64,000 bases of DNA from Colwellia sp. (GCF_013214175.1 NZ_JABSPA010000010.1:87920-151919), one strand, 5' to 3'; counted from the stretch's first letter, positions 19,644-30,052 are shown. The notes: generated from the letters alone by a model not told the origin. Translations and numbers: made by a program.

Positions 19644-20723
19644 ATGCTAGACAAACTGTTTAAAAAGAAAAGCTCAATGATGGTGGGGATCGATATTGGT
19701 TCCCATTCGGCAAAAGCCGTCTTATTGAGTCAGGGAAGCGAAGGCTTTGTAATGGAAGATTTTGCTATAGAGCCAATGCCACGAGGTTCGGTGGTAGATC
19801 GCGAAATTCAAGATATTGAATCGGTTGGCGCGGTTATAGCAAAACTTAGAAAGAAAATTTCAGCTAAAGCTACAGAAGCCGCTGCCGCGGTATCAGGACA
19901 AACGGTTATTACCAAAGTTATCTATATGGATGTTGCTTTGACTGAAGATGAACTTGCCAGTCAAATCGAGATTGAAGCAGATAGTCTTATTCCATTCCCA
20001 TTAGATGAAGTCAGTTTAGATTTTGAGACTCTTGATGTTAACGAGTCAGATCCAAGTAAAGTTAATGTATTGCTAAGTGCAGCTCGTACTGAGTCCATTG
20101 AGGCTCGTGTTGCGGCTTTAGAAGCCGGTGACTTTCATGCCAAGGTGATTGATGTTGAGTCATATGCTGTTGGTCGAGCCTACGACCTTTGCTTAACGCA
20201 ATTACCTGAAGATGCCAAAGATAAAGTTGTTGCTATAGTTGATATAGGTTCAACGGTAACGCTTTTTTCGGCTACCGATGCGGGTAAGCATATTTATAGT
20301 CGAGATCAAATGTTTGGTGGTGAGCAATATACTCGCTCAATTGTTTCATACTATAATAAATCCTTTGAACAAGCTGAAGAGGCTAAAACCTCAAATGATT
20401 TACCGCCCAATTATACTTTTGAAGTGTTAGCTCCTTTCCATACAGTACTAATGCAACAGATACGTCGTGCTATCCAAATGTTCTTAACGACTAGTGGCCA
20501 AGACAAAGTTGATTATTTATTAATTTCTGGTGGCACAGCTGGATTAGAAGGTATTGAAGTTTTACTTACTGAAGAGTTAGGTATTCATACCGTTATTGCT
20601 AACCCCTTTCATGATATGACCATTAGTGAGTTAGTAGATCAAGACGAACTCGCTAAAGTTGCTCCTCAATTGATGGTAGCAACTGGACTCGCTTTAAGGA
20701 GCTTTACGCCATGGCACATATAA
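19644..20723 (+). CDS. pilM: Type IV pilus assembly protein PilM
   Basis: An actin-like cytoplasmic protein of 359 residues that binds the N-terminus of PilN and anchors the pilus alignment complex. VGIDIGSHSAKAVLL is the first phosphate loop of the actin fold, VAIVDIGSTVTLFS the second, and LLISGGTAGLEGI the adenosine region. It overlaps pilN by 13 bases, which points to coupled translation. It is the first gene of pilMNOPQ. Confidence 0.95.
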   Translation: MLDKLFKKKSSMMVGIDIGSHSAKAVLLSQGSEGFVMEDFAIEPMPRGSVVDREIQDIESVGAVIAKLRKKISAKATEAAAAVSGQTVITKVIYMDVALTEDELASQIEIEADSLIPFPLDEVSLDFETLDVNESDPSKVNVLLSAARTESIEARVAALEAGDFHAKVIDVESYAVGRAYDLCLTQLPEDAKDKVVAIVDIGSTVTLFSATDAGKHIYSRDQMFGGEQYTRSIVSYYNKSFEQAEEAKTSNDLPPNYTFEVLAPFHTVLMQQIRRAIQMFLTTSGQDKVDYLLISGGTAGLEGIEVLLTEELGIHTVIANPFHDMTISELVDQDELAKVAPQLMVATGLALRSFTPWHI

Positions 20724-21286
20724 ATCTTCTTCCTTGGCGTGAAGAAGCACTCAAGGCACAACAAAAACAATACTTTACTGTTCTAGCCGCAGTCGGTTTG
20801 ACCGTATTAGCACTAGTACTTATCATTAATTTTTATTTTCAGGCACGAATTGATGGTCAAAATACTAAAAATCAATACCTAAAAAATGAGATTGCACAGC
20901 TGGATATTCAAATTGCTGAAATAAGAACCTTAAACGATAAAAAAGCCGCACTTGAAAAACGTATTAATGTTGTTGAGCAATTACAACGTAGCCGAAATGT
21001 AGGTACGCAAGTACTTGATGAAATAGCTAAGATTATTCCTAATGGTATTTACATTACTGAAATGGAAAAGCAAGGTAACACTTTACAACTGATCGGAAAA
21101 AGTGAATCGAACAACCATTTAGCTAATATGATTCGAGCTGTTGAGTTATCTGACTTATTTGTGGATGCGACCCCCGAGTCTATTACGGCTGACGATGGCT
21201 CTCCTAAGTTACTTAGTAGTTTTAAAATGAAAGTTAAAATAAAAGGCTTAGTGGATGATGTTAGCGCAAGGAAAGGGAGCAAATGA
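20711..21286 (+). CDS. pilN: Type IV pilus inner-membrane protein PilN
   Basis: A 191-residue bitopic protein. The N-terminal INLLPWREE motif, which inserts into the groove of PilM, is intact. A membrane segment at about residues 22-44 (FTVLAAVGLTVLALVLIINFYF) is followed by a coiled coil and a periplasmic ferredoxin-like domain that pairs with PilO. pilO starts within its last codons. Confidence 0.95.
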   Translation: MAHINLLPWREEALKAQQKQYFTVLAAVGLTVLALVLIINFYFQARIDGQNTKNQYLKNEIAQLDIQIAEIRTLNDKKAALEKRINVVEQLQRSRNVGTQVLDEIAKIIPNGIYITEMEKQGNTLQLIGKSESNNHLANMIRAVELSDLFVDATPESITADDGSPKLLSSFKMKVKIKGLVDDVSARKGSK

Positions 21287-21882
21287 TGAAGTTTGATGCA
21301 TCCCAGTTTGATAATCTCGAACTTGACAATATAGGTCAATGGCCTGCTGCGGCTAAGTTGCTGCTAGCTGTTTTTTTAGCGGTAGCAGTAGCTTTTTTGG
21401 GATATATGGCCTTAATTAGTGATCAAATTAAGCAACTTGATCGTGGTTTCGTTGAAGAAAGCACTTTAAAACAGTCTTATCGAACAAAGTATCATGTCGC
21501 GGCTAATTTAGATTTATTCCGCGCACAGATGGTTGAGGCTGAAGAAACTTTTGCTACTCAACTAAGACAATTACCTAATAGTCACGAAATTCCTGGTCTG
21601 TTAGATGACATAACTTTTGTTGGTACCACTAGTGGTCTTGATTTTGTCAAATTAGAGTGGCAGCCAGAAATTAGTAAAGAAATATACATTGAATTACCTA
21701 TTGATATCGAAGTCATCGGTTCGTACCACTCCTTTGGCCAATTCGTCAGTAAAATTGCTGGTCTGCCAAGGATTGTAACCTTGCATGATTTTAAAATTAA
21801 GATTAAGCAGGATGACAGTAATACCTTAAATTTAACGTTACAAGCTAAAACCTACCGTTATCAACAAGGGGCAGCCGAATGA
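21283..21882 (+). CDS. pilO: Type IV pilus inner-membrane protein PilO
   Basis: A 199-residue bitopic protein with a membrane segment near residues 24-46 (AKLLLAVFLAVAVAFLGYMA), a coiled coil (FRAQMVEAEETFATQLRQLP) and a periplasmic domain containing FVKLEWQPE and SYHSFGQFVSKIAGLPRIV, both typical of PilO. It forms a heterodimer with PilN. It overlaps pilN and pilP by 4 bases each. Confidence 0.95.
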   Translation: MMKFDASQFDNLELDNIGQWPAAAKLLLAVFLAVAVAFLGYMALISDQIKQLDRGFVEESTLKQSYRTKYHVAANLDLFRAQMVEAEETFATQLRQLPNSHEIPGLLDDITFVGTTSGLDFVKLEWQPEISKEIYIELPIDIEVIGSYHSFGQFVSKIAGLPRIVTLHDFKIKIKQDDSNTLNLTLQAKTYRYQQGAAE

Positions 21883-22436
21883 CAACACATAGTTTAACTG
21901 CTAAAACAATAAATATACTTGGTGTAGTCTCGCTTGTTTTAGTCTCTGGCTGTTTTGATGATACCACTGAAATAAAAGCGCATATGGCTCAGGTGAAAGC
22001 AACCACAACTAATTACATTGACCCTATACCAGAGGTCAATCCTTTTAATCATATAGCTTACTCAGCAGATGATTTACGTAGTCCATTTGTATTGCCAAGA
22101 CCTGAAGCTATTCAGCAAAAAATGCAGCAAATGGCAGGGTGTTTAAGCCCTGATACTAACCGTCGTAAACAACCGTTAGAAAAATATGCTTTAAGTGACT
22201 TAACAATGCGCGGCACCTTAGGTGATGCAAGCATGCTCTGGGCTTTATTAGAAGCCTCAGATTCAAGTTTACATAGAGTTGCTGTTGGAAACTACCTAGG
22301 CTTATACAATGGCCGTATCACACAAGTGAGTGCAAAAACTGTGAAAATTATTGAATTAGCCCCAGATGGTGCCGGATGTTGGGCAGAGCGTGAAGCGAAA
22401 TTGAATATCGTACAATCTGAAGAGTCAAATAAGTAA
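21879..22436 (+). CDS. pilP: Type IV pilus lipoprotein PilP
   Basis: A 185-residue inner-membrane lipoprotein linking PilN/PilO to the PilQ secretin. The signal peptide ends at a lipobox before Cys25 (LVLVSGC). DDLRSPFVLPRP and LEKYALSDLTMRGTLG are PilP family motifs, followed by the HR domain that contacts secretin. It has the 4-base overlap pattern of this operon. Confidence 0.93.
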   Translation: MTTHSLTAKTINILGVVSLVLVSGCFDDTTEIKAHMAQVKATTTNYIDPIPEVNPFNHIAYSADDLRSPFVLPRPEAIQQKMQQMAGCLSPDTNRRKQPLEKYALSDLTMRGTLGDASMLWALLEASDSSLHRVAVGNYLGLYNGRITQVSAKTVKIIELAPDGAGCWAEREAKLNIVQSEESNK

Positions 22437-22447
22437 AGGAATTAATA

Positions 22448-24526
22448 ATGCTATTTAATCAAATGAAAAATTATAAAGGCTTTACTGCTATTAAAGGGCT
22501 CTGGCTTACGACACTGTTACTGTTATCTACATCCTTGCTGTCAGTATCAGCAAGTGCTGCTGATACTGACAATGAACTGCTTGGTATTTCTTATAACACC
22601 ATACAAAATGATCAGATTGTATTAGTTTTTAGTTTTGCTGAAAATATTACAATCTTACCTGAAATTCAAACATCAATGACACCTGCTTTTGTCGAGGTAA
22701 CTTTTGATGCTAAAGCTTTTGGTAAAGATATAAAAGAAACATTAGTGAATCACGCAGGTGTTAAAACTATTGCTTTAGATGCAACCTCAGGAAAGGTTGT
22801 TGCTTTAATCAGTTTAGAGAAACTATCAGTTTTTGATGTTACTCTCAATAATGACAAAGAGTTTGCCATTACCTTTAACTATGGTGATTCAGCGCATGTG
22901 GTAGAGACTTTAAGCCCAGCAGGTGAAGCGTATATCAACCATATAGAGTCAATTGATTTTAGATTAAATAGCGATAATGAAGGGCAAATATTAGTTTACC
23001 TTAAAAGCAGTATGCTAGCTGCAGATGTTAATGACAGGTTAGGTAAATTGAATCTTGAATTTCATAACACTGAAATTATTGACGATTTACTTTATAAATT
23101 AGATGTGACGGACTTTGGTACGTTAGTTACCAGTATTGAAACCTTTAAAGAGGGACGTAACGCTCGTTTAGTCATTGACGTTGCAAGTGGTTTTATATTT
23201 ACCCAGAAACAGGAAGAAAACCTGTTTATATTAACGGTAAAAGAGAAGCCTGTAAAAGCACCAACATACTTAGGAGAAACTGATGACTTTAAAGGTCGTA
23301 GTATTTCATTAAGTTTTCAAGACATACCGGTACGTACCGTTCTACAGATAATCGCCGACTATAACGAATTTAACCTCATTATCAGTGATACAGTCACAGG
23401 TAATATTACCCTACGTCTAGATGGTGTGCCATGGGATCAAGCTTTAAGTATTATTTTAAAGGTTAAGGGCTTAGATAAACGCATGCAAGGCAATATCTTG
23501 ATGGTTGCGCCAAGTGATGAACTCGCTGCCCGCGAAGCTCAAGCTTTACAAGCTAAGCAACAAGTTGAGGAACTTGCTACCTTGTATACTGAGTACGTGC
23601 AAATAAATTATGCTAAAGCGGCAGAGTTTGCCGAATTAATTAAAAATGAAGATACCAGTATTTTATCTGCACGCGGTAGTGTCTCGGTAGATGAACGTAC
23701 TAACACTTTATTAATCCGTGATACAGCTAAGAGTATTGAAGACATTAAACGTATGGTTACTATTCTCGATGTTCCTGTTCGTCAAGTTGTTATCGAAGCT
23801 CGAATGGTTACTGTTAAAGATAATATGAATGAAGAGCTAGGTATTCGTTGGGGCGTAACTAATACTGATGGTGAAGGAACTATATCAGGAAGCTTAGAAG
23901 GTGTTGATGTAGCTCGTGGAGGTAGTGTGCCTGACTTAGCTGATAGGTTAAATGTTAACTTACCTGTGGCGACACCGGCAGGTACAATCGCCTTTCAAAT
24001 TGCTAGATTAGCCAATGGTACTATTTTAGATCTTGAACTTTCAGCACTTGAGAAAGAAAATAAAGGTGAAGTGATTGCTAGTCCACGTATTACGACGGCA
24101 AATCAGAAAGAGGCTTACATTGAGCAAGGTGTTGAAATACCTTATCAAGAGGCCGCATCAAGTGGTGCAACCTCCACACAATTTAAAAAAGCAGTGTTGA
24201 GTTTAACGGTAACCCCACATATTACCCCTGATGATAAAATCATTTTAGATTTGGTTGTAACACAAGATACCATATCAGATATTACTAGTGGTTTTGCACC
24301 CGCGATCGATACTCAGCGCATTGGCACACAGGTACTAGTCAGTAATGGTGAAACTATTGTACTCGGCGGTATTTATCAACAAGCAATTATCAGTACAGTT
24401 TCTAAAATTCCAGTGCTAGGTGATATTCCTTATTTAGGTTGGTTATTTAGAACGACCAGCCAGTTAAATGAGAAAAAAGAGTTGTTGATCTTCGTCACGC
24501 CTAGAATTGTTACCGAAGAATTCTAA
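22448..24526 (+). CDS. pilQ: Type IV pilus secretin PilQ
   Basis: A 692-residue outer-membrane channel through which the pilus emerges. A signal peptide ends near residue 38 (SVSASAA). Two AMIN domains follow, which in homologues bind peptidoglycan. The secretin N0 (ISLSFQDIPVRTVLQIIADY) and N1 (YVQINYAKAAEFAELI) domains precede the secretin core with VIEARMVTVKDNMNEELGIRW and the C-terminal VPVLGDIPYLGWLFR-like VLGDIPYLGWLFRTT. A terminator follows 14 bases after the stop. Confidence 0.96.
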   Translation: MLFNQMKNYKGFTAIKGLWLTTLLLLSTSLLSVSASAADTDNELLGISYNTIQNDQIVLVFSFAENITILPEIQTSMTPAFVEVTFDAKAFGKDIKETLVNHAGVKTIALDATSGKVVALISLEKLSVFDVTLNNDKEFAITFNYGDSAHVVETLSPAGEAYINHIESIDFRLNSDNEGQILVYLKSSMLAADVNDRLGKLNLEFHNTEIIDDLLYKLDVTDFGTLVTSIETFKEGRNARLVIDVASGFIFTQKQEENLFILTVKEKPVKAPTYLGETDDFKGRSISLSFQDIPVRTVLQIIADYNEFNLIISDTVTGNITLRLDGVPWDQALSIILKVKGLDKRMQGNILMVAPSDELAAREAQALQAKQQVEELATLYTEYVQINYAKAAEFAELIKNEDTSILSARGSVSVDERTNTLLIRDTAKSIEDIKRMVTILDVPVRQVVIEARMVTVKDNMNEELGIRWGVTNTDGEGTISGSLEGVDVARGGSVPDLADRLNVNLPVATPAGTIAFQIARLANGTILDLELSALEKENKGEVIASPRITTANQKEAYIEQGVEIPYQEAASSGATSTQFKKAVLSLTVTPHITPDDKIILDLVVTQDTISDITSGFAPAIDTQRIGTQVLVSNGETIVLGGIYQQAIISTVSKIPVLGDIPYLGWLFRTTSQLNEKKELLIFVTPRIVTEEF

Positions 24527-24539
24527 GGTACTTGATGAG

Positions 24540-24588
24540 AAAAAATCCATTAAATGTCATCTAATTATGGCATTTGATGGATTTTTTA
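24540..24588 (+). terminator. Rho-independent terminator after pilQ
   Basis: AAAAAATCCATTAAATG pairs imperfectly with CATTTGATGGATTTTTT across a short loop and ends in a T run. Confidence 0.8.
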
Positions 24589-24769
24589 ATTTTAAAAGCG
24601 GTTTTTTAACCAAGTTAGTACTATTGTTACTTGCATTTTATAGTCAACACTTGCGATAATTACGCCCTTGAAATTTCTGAGGGAGACCTCTTTTTGGTCA
24701 AAAGCACTATTTCATTGAGATTTAGTCTTCTGGCTGTTCTGTTAACACAACGAGTATTAAGTAAATCTA

Positions 24770-25288
24770 ATGGCAGAAAAACGTAACATATTCCTTATAG
24801 GCCCTATGGGTGCTGGAAAGAGCACTATCGGTAGAGAGATAGCCGACCGATTGCATCTTGAGTTTTTTGACTCTGATCAGGAGATAGAACGTCGTACAGG
24901 AGCAGATATTGCTTGGGTTTTTGATCTTGAAGGTGAAGAAGGTTTCCGCAAAAGAGAAGAAACTGTAATTGAAGATCTAAGTGAAAAACAAGGTATTGTT
25001 TTAGCGACCGGTGGTGGCTCAGTAATCAGTACCAATGTTCGTAATCGCTTATCCGCTCGCGGTATTGTAGTTTATCTTGAAACGACAATTGACAAACAAG
25101 TTGCACGAACTCAAAGAGATCGTCGTCGTCCACTATTGCAAACTTCGGAAGAGCCTCGTACAGTCCTAGAAAACTTGGCTGTTGAACGTAACCCTCTTTA
25201 TGAAGAAATTGCAGATATCATAGTGCAAACTGATGATCAAAGTGCAAAAGTAGTCGCTCACAAAATTATTGAAAGACTCGATTTTTAA
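24770..25288 (+). CDS. aroK: Shikimate kinase I
   Basis: A 172-residue P-loop kinase (E. coli AroK 173) that phosphorylates shikimate in aromatic amino acid synthesis. [10 protein letters not shown] (Walker A, residues 10-19), [11 protein letters not shown] (shikimate Asp), [15 protein letters not shown] and RRPLL (lid Arg) are all present. It is followed after 35 bases by aroB, the conserved pair. Confidence 0.96.
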   Translation: MAEKRNIFLIGPMGAGKSTIGREIADRLHLEFFDSDQEIERRTGADIAWVFDLEGEEGFRKREETVIEDLSEKQGIVLATGGGSVISTNVRNRLSARGIVVYLETTIDKQVARTQRDRRRPLLQTSEEPRTVLENLAVERNPLYEEIADIIVQTDDQSAKVVAHKIIERLDF

Positions 25289-25323
25289 ATTTATTCTGTA
25301 TCGGAAGCTAGTAGTAACTTGTT

Positions 25324-26388
25324 ATGGCAATTCTTAATCTTGATCTAGGCACGCGTAGTTATCCTATTTACATTGATTCAGGTCTGTTAAGTAAAACAGA
25401 ACTGCTTTCTTCGCATATCCGTGCCAAGCGAGTTTGTATTGTCTCAAACGACCTAGTAGCTCCTTTATATATCGATGCACTCAAAGCAAAATTAACTGAC
25501 TTTACTGTTGATGAAGTCATTCTTCCTGATGGTGAGGCTGAAAAAAGCTTAGCTAATTTTGAAGTCATTATGTCCCACCTGTTAACTAACGAACACGGCA
25601 GAGACTCTACTTTGATAGCCTTAGGTGGCGGAGTTATTGGTGATATAACGGGTTTTGCAGCAGCATGTTATCAACGCGGCATTGATTTCATTCAAATACC
25701 AACAAGCTTGCTGTCTCAAGTTGACTCTTCGGTAGGAGGGAAAACTGCGATAAATCACCCTTTAGGTAAAAATATGGTTGGTGCATTTTACCAGCCTAAA
25801 GCTGTTTTTATTGATATCGATAGTCTTAAAACTTTACCAGTTCGTGAGTTTAACGCGGGAATGGCAGAAGTAATTAAGTACGGAATCTTAGGTGATAAAG
25901 AGTTCTTCGAGTGGCTTGAAGCCAATATCGCGGCGATAAAATCTGCAGACAAGCAAGTTTTAGCGCAGATGATTGAAAAGTGCTGTCAGTGCAAAGCTGA
26001 TATTGTCGCCAGTGATGAAAGAGAATCGGGCGTTAGAGCGCTGCTAAACCTAGGTCATACCTTCGGTCATGCCATCGAAGCTGAACAAGGCTACGGGGTA
26101 TGGTTACATGGTGAAGCTGTAGCAACTGGCATGGTACTTGCTGCTAAACTAGCAGTAGCAATGAATTTGCTTGAAGTGTCAGAATTACGACGAATGGAAA
26201 AACTAATTACAGCATTTGATCTACCTGTTATTGCTCCACAGGATATGGGATTTGCTGAATTTATGCGTCATATGCGCCGAGATAAAAAAAATATTGCCGG
26301 TAAACTCCGATTTATTATACCAACCGCGATAGGCCAGTCTGAAATCCGTGACGATGTCACCCAGGATACGCTTCAAGAAATTCTATAA
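25324..26388 (+). CDS. aroB: 3-dehydroquinate synthase
   Basis: A 354-residue NAD- and metal-dependent enzyme that cyclises DAHP to 3-dehydroquinate. [20 protein letters not shown] (NAD site), [19 protein letters not shown] and [12 protein letters not shown] with [11 protein letters not shown] (metal His residues) are intact. Length is the usual 360 or so. It lies between aroK and damX. Confidence 0.96.
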   Translation: MAILNLDLGTRSYPIYIDSGLLSKTELLSSHIRAKRVCIVSNDLVAPLYIDALKAKLTDFTVDEVILPDGEAEKSLANFEVIMSHLLTNEHGRDSTLIALGGGVIGDITGFAAACYQRGIDFIQIPTSLLSQVDSSVGGKTAINHPLGKNMVGAFYQPKAVFIDIDSLKTLPVREFNAGMAEVIKYGILGDKEFFEWLEANIAAIKSADKQVLAQMIEKCCQCKADIVASDERESGVRALLNLGHTFGHAIEAEQGYGVWLHGEAVATGMVLAAKLAVAMNLLEVSELRRMEKLITAFDLPVIAPQDMGFAEFMRHMRRDKKNIAGKLRFIIPTAIGQSEIRDDVTQDTLQEIL

Positions 26389-26451
26389 TTATCTTTTTCT
26401 TATTTGCTTAACGGTTATTAAGAAAAATTTACAGTATAGAAAGGATTAAGC

Positions 26452-27882
26452 ATGTCCGCGTTAGAGAGTACTTCGACAACAGAGCAAGCCCTTGTTGGAC
26501 ATAACCCCTTGTCTGCAAATGCGCCTACAGATATTAGTGTATCTACACGGATAGATTATAACTTACGCTTTGCAAAGCAAGCGGTGTTAGTTATAGCTAA
26601 CAGCACAGAGCAGTACTCTCAATTAGCTAGCCAATATCTGGTAAGCCTTTCTAATGGACCTTCCGATAAGAACGAAAGTCATTTCAATGTAGCCTTTGTA
26701 TCAGCGTCAATAAAATTAAACGATATTCAAATTCGCTGTCGGTTAGTAGAGCAGTTGTTTATAAATACTTTATTTGATCCTGAGCAGTCCTTAGCTGTGA
26801 GTGTCTTACGATTTGCTAAGCAACAGGGTGAAGCTATATCTATAGTCATAGATCATGCACACGCGCTTTCGTTACAGCTTAAGTACGAATTAAGTCAGTT
26901 AGTCCATTTGGCTAAGAAACATAACCTGATAATTAATGTGGTACTTTTTGGCTTAACCGACGCGGCAAAGCAATTATCGTCAAATAAAAGCCTATTTAAA
27001 AATAAAATAGCTGTAATTGATGCTGCATCCGGACAAGTACTAAGCTTGGACGACAAAAAAATACACCATGATGAAGTCAGCAGTTCATTAACACAGTGGC
27101 AAAAATTCAGTTTGTTTTTAGTCATGCTCGTACTGGCAGGTATAGTTATTTGGGGCTATCAATTAATTACAGAAGACTTCAATAAAAACCGTAGTAATTT
27201 GAGCCAAGAGTCCATTTACGCCAAAAATAGTGATACCGCTTTGTCAGTAACAAAAAACACGGATAGTTCAGCTGAGCAAATTGTTAGACAGATGGAAAAG
27301 AAACAAAAACTAGTTACTGCTGATAATATCGTTAAAGTAGGGCTAGCGTTAGCCGCTTCGGCTGAAGAGATTAATAGGGCAATATTGGCTTTACCGGTTT
27401 TAAGTCAGGCTATGCAAGTGCCTGCTAATGCCGATGATGTGATAAATGCGTTAGCTCAGTCATCTAATAGTTTAACAACAGCAGTCATCCCCCCTAAAGG
27501 TATTGCCAATAAACAGGTTAAAGAGCAAGGCGATAAAAAACCAACCGAAATAGTCAAAACTACAACAGTTACACAAATAGATAACAATTATTATCAAAAC
27601 CAAGTAGTGGTCTACGAACATGGTTATGTTATTCAACTTGCGGGTTTTACTGATAAAAAACTTTGGCATGGCTTTATTGACAAATACCCCACAGAGAGCT
27701 TATTTAGCTATCAAAGATTACTAGCGCAGCAACGTTTTATTGTGGTTACTTCAAAAGTTTATGCAAATAAAGCTATGGCCAAAGCAGCGTTAAAGTTATT
27801 ACCCGTAAGTCTTAGTATACGTGAACCTTGGCTTAAGGATATTTCATTGGTAATAAGTGAAATAAATACCTTTAAGGGCTAA
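26452..27882 (+). CDS. damX: DamX-like cell-division protein with SPOR domain
   Basis: A 476-residue bitopic protein. The N-terminal part has an AAA-like but degenerate region (IDHAHALSLQLKYELSQLV). A membrane segment lies near residues 222-242 (FSLFLVMLVLAGIVIWGYQL). The last 100 residues (from about YVIQLAGFTDKKLWHGFI) form a SPOR domain, which in homologues binds denuded septal peptidoglycan. Sequence outside the SPOR domain is poorly conserved, as usual. The position between aroB and dam is the E. coli order. Confidence 0.88.
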   Translation: MSALESTSTTEQALVGHNPLSANAPTDISVSTRIDYNLRFAKQAVLVIANSTEQYSQLASQYLVSLSNGPSDKNESHFNVAFVSASIKLNDIQIRCRLVEQLFINTLFDPEQSLAVSVLRFAKQQGEAISIVIDHAHALSLQLKYELSQLVHLAKKHNLIINVVLFGLTDAAKQLSSNKSLFKNKIAVIDAASGQVLSLDDKKIHHDEVSSSLTQWQKFSLFLVMLVLAGIVIWGYQLITEDFNKNRSNLSQESIYAKNSDTALSVTKNTDSSAEQIVRQMEKKQKLVTADNIVKVGLALAASAEEINRAILALPVLSQAMQVPANADDVINALAQSSNSLTTAVIPPKGIANKQVKEQGDKKPTEIVKTTTVTQIDNNYYQNQVVVYEHGYVIQLAGFTDKKLWHGFIDKYPTESLFSYQRLLAQQRFIVVTSKVYANKAMAKAALKLLPVSLSIREPWLKDISLVISEINTFKG

Positions 27883-27940
27883 TACAAGCTACAATCCGCC
27901 TTTAATTTGATTAAGTGAAGTTGCGGGTTTAGTCGGTAGC

Positions 27941-28759
27941 ATGAATAATAAACATCGAGCATTTTTGAAGTGGGCTGGCGGTAAATATAGGCTGTGTGAT
28001 GTTATTTCAAAAATGCTACCAAATGAACGTCGCCTTATCGAACCTTTTGTTGGTGCAGGGTCCGTTTTTCTAAATACTGATTTCGATGAGTATATTCTGA
28101 ATGATATTAATCAAGATTTAATAAACCTTTATAAAATAGTCCAAGTAAATTCGGACAGTTTCATTGAAGATGCCCGGAAATTTTTTAATCCTGAGCATAA
28201 TCAAGCTGAAAGATATTACCAATTGCGTGCTGATTTCAACGCCAGTAAAGATAGCTACTTTCGCTCCTTAGTCTTTTTATATATGAATCGTCATGGTTAT
28301 AACGGCTTATGTCGTTATAACAAGAAAGGCGGCTACAATGTTCCATTTGGAAAATATAAGCGTCCTTATTTCCCCGAGGCTGAATTAAACTATTTTGCTG
28401 AAAAATCTCAAAAAGCGACATTTGTCTGTGAGGGCTATCGTCAAACATTTGCACGAGCAGAAAATGGCGATGTGATTTATTGTGATCCACCGTATGTGCC
28501 ATTGAGTAAAACAGCAAGTTTTACCAGTTATGCAGGAAATGGTTTTGGTTTAGATGAACAAGCAGATCTTGCCAATGCGGCTGAAGAAGTTAGCGAGAAT
28601 GGTACTATTTCTGTGGTGATTTCTAATCATGATACCATTTGGACACGAAAGATTTACGAGCATGCGGTAAAGATAAAATCACTCAAGGTCGCTCGAACCA
28701 TTAGTCAAAGTGCTAACAAGCGTAAGAAAGTTGCCGAGCTATTGGCATTATATAAGTAA
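27941..28759 (+). CDS. dam: DNA adenine methylase (GATC)
   Basis: A 272-residue D12-class N6-adenine methyltransferase. KWAGGKYRL (residues 10-18) and EPFVGAGSVFLN bind S-adenosylmethionine, and IYCDPPYVPLS is the DPPY catalytic motif. RHGYNGLCRYNKKGGYNVPFG matches E. coli Dam closely. Length agrees with the 278 residues of E. coli. It lies 58 bases after damX. The next gene, on the other strand, ends 10 bases downstream. Confidence 0.96.
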   Translation: MNNKHRAFLKWAGGKYRLCDVISKMLPNERRLIEPFVGAGSVFLNTDFDEYILNDINQDLINLYKIVQVNSDSFIEDARKFFNPEHNQAERYYQLRADFNASKDSYFRSLVFLYMNRHGYNGLCRYNKKGGYNVPFGKYKRPYFPEAELNYFAEKSQKATFVCEGYRQTFARAENGDVIYCDPPYVPLSKTASFTSYAGNGFGLDEQADLANAAEEVSENGTISVVISNHDTIWTRKIYEHAVKIKSLKVARTISQSANKRKKVAELLALYK

Positions 28760-28769
28760 TAGTACCTAT

Positions 28770-28970
28770 TTAACTTGGTATCACTAAGCTAACAATCGCG
28801 ATTAATGAAGCAATAAATATCAGTACAGCAATAATTCCTACCACAATAAAGTGACTGAGTTTACCTTGTGAGAAATCACGTTTTCGAGCACTTTCACTTT
28901 GCACACCAAAAAATGCCGCAGCAACACTTTTAAAAGTAGTCAAGAGGCTACTTAGTATGACACAGAGCAT
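28770..28970 (-). CDS. Small DUF2970-type membrane protein
   Basis: A 66-residue protein. TFKSVAAAFFGVQSESARKRDFSQGK is the family signature, and the C-terminal half is one membrane segment (FIVVGIIAVLIFIASLIAIVSLV). Proteins of this family are common in proteobacteria and have no known function. The stop codon of the upstream gene on this strand lies one base before its start, so the two are probably co-transcribed. Confidence 0.75.
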   Translation of the reverse strand: MLCVILSSLLTTFKSVAAAFFGVQSESARKRDFSQGKLSHFIVVGIIAVLIFIASLIAIVSLVIPS

Positions 28971-28971
28971 A

Positions 28972-29277
28972 TTAATGGAAGCTATAATGGAGCAACTCGG
29001 CTAAATCTAAGAAGTGTAAATGTGTAGATTTACTGTCACCAGATAGCCAAGATAACCAGGTTTTATTTGACATGCCACTAGCTTGGCAGGGATGGTTTAC
29101 ATGGTTCATTGGCAGCTTAGTCTCAAGAGTCATACATGAACTAAGTAATTGTATTTTGAAATTTTGCTGTGCGTTATATTTACTTAAGCTAAATAACATA
29201 ACGAAAGTAAAAATGAAGGCAAAAGTTAATTTGTTTAACTTTGATAAAATAGTGGTTGTCATCATCCGTTTTGACAT
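28972..29277 (-). CDS. Hypothetical small secreted or membrane-anchored protein
   Basis: 101 residues with a hydrophobic stretch (LTFAFIFTFVMLFSLSKYNA, residues 17-36) that could be a signal peptide or anchor. The rest has two Cys (CMTLET, HPCQAS) and many His. I do not recognise a family. It abuts the DUF2970 gene. A ribosome-binding site is not obvious. An open frame on the opposite strand overlaps it, so it may not be real. Confidence 0.4.
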   Translation of the reverse strand: MSKRMMTTTILSKLNKLTFAFIFTFVMLFSLSKYNAQQNFKIQLLSSCMTLETKLPMNHVNHPCQASGMSNKTWLSWLSGDSKSTHLHFLDLAELLHYSFH

Positions 29278-29383
29278 CGCTTTATACTATTAACTAAAAG
29301 AGGTGAACCAGTATATCTTAGGCTCGCCTCAATGTCATTGACTGTTTTTTAAACTATTTACTCACCACTATGGTAATTAATGC

Positions 29384-30052
29384 CTAAAGGTCAATATCAA
29401 TACTATAAGAAACGTAGAATTTCATATCATCACTACTGCCACCGTCATCGTAATCAGTTTTTGATACACCAAAAGTGAAATTGTCTTTGCTTATTGAAAT
29501 ACCAAAGTCAGTAGAGTCAGTAGAGAAGTCACCACTGTAATTACCAAGGTGAAAATTAACTTCAGTTTCATTACCAAGGGTTAATGCGTAATCGGCACTG
29601 GCGTAAATGGAATCACCAGCATCGGCACCTTCAGCTGACGTTAATACTGCAGCAGCTACCGTTAAGCTGGTAAAGGTAAAGCTAGCGTAAACTTCAGAGA
29701 AATCTGCTTTACCACTGATTGAATCAGGGTAAGCATAATAAATGAAACCGACATCATATGACATGCTGTCATTAATATCGGCTCCAAAACCACCATAAAG
29801 GTCTAATTCAGTTTTCATGTCACCCCAAGAAGCGTTAGATACCCAAGTACCTACATAAAAGCCTGAGTCACTAGCATAATCAATACCACCAGAAACCGCA
29901 GCAGCACCGCCCGTTTGCTCAAGGCCACGCCATAAATAGTTGTTAGTCACAGCAACATTAGCTGACAAGCCTTCAGTAGCTGATGCTTGAAATGAAATAG
30001 CAGAAGCTGCCAATAGTGATGTGATAACCATTGTTGTTATTGTTTTTTTCAT
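29384..30052 (-). CDS. TorF-family putative porin
   Basis: 222 residues with a signal peptide cleaved after about residue 25 (ISFQASA). The mature start, LSANVAVTNNYLWRGLEQTGG, is the hallmark of the TIGR02001/TorF family of small predicted outer-membrane beta-barrels. The alternating Tyr/Phe-rich strands and the terminal YVSYSIDIDL fit a barrel end. The substrate is unknown. It stands between the DUF2970 pair and rpe and is divergent from rpe. Confidence 0.75.
   Translation of the reverse strand: MKKTITTMVITSLLAASAISFQASATEGLSANVAVTNNYLWRGLEQTGGAAAVSGGIDYASDSGFYVGTWVSNASWGDMKTELDLYGGFGADINDSMSYDVGFIYYAYPDSISGKADFSEVYASFTFTSLTVAAAVLTSAEGADAGDSIYASADYALTLGNETEVNFHLGNYSGDFSTDSTDFGISISKDNFTFGVSKTDYDDGGSSDDMKFYVSYSIDIDL

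Noticed and set aside
29072..29293. Open frame of 73 codons on the plus strand
   Set aside because: It is antisense to the small minus-strand frame, has no ribosome-binding site and shows no protein-like pattern beyond a translated AT-rich stretch.
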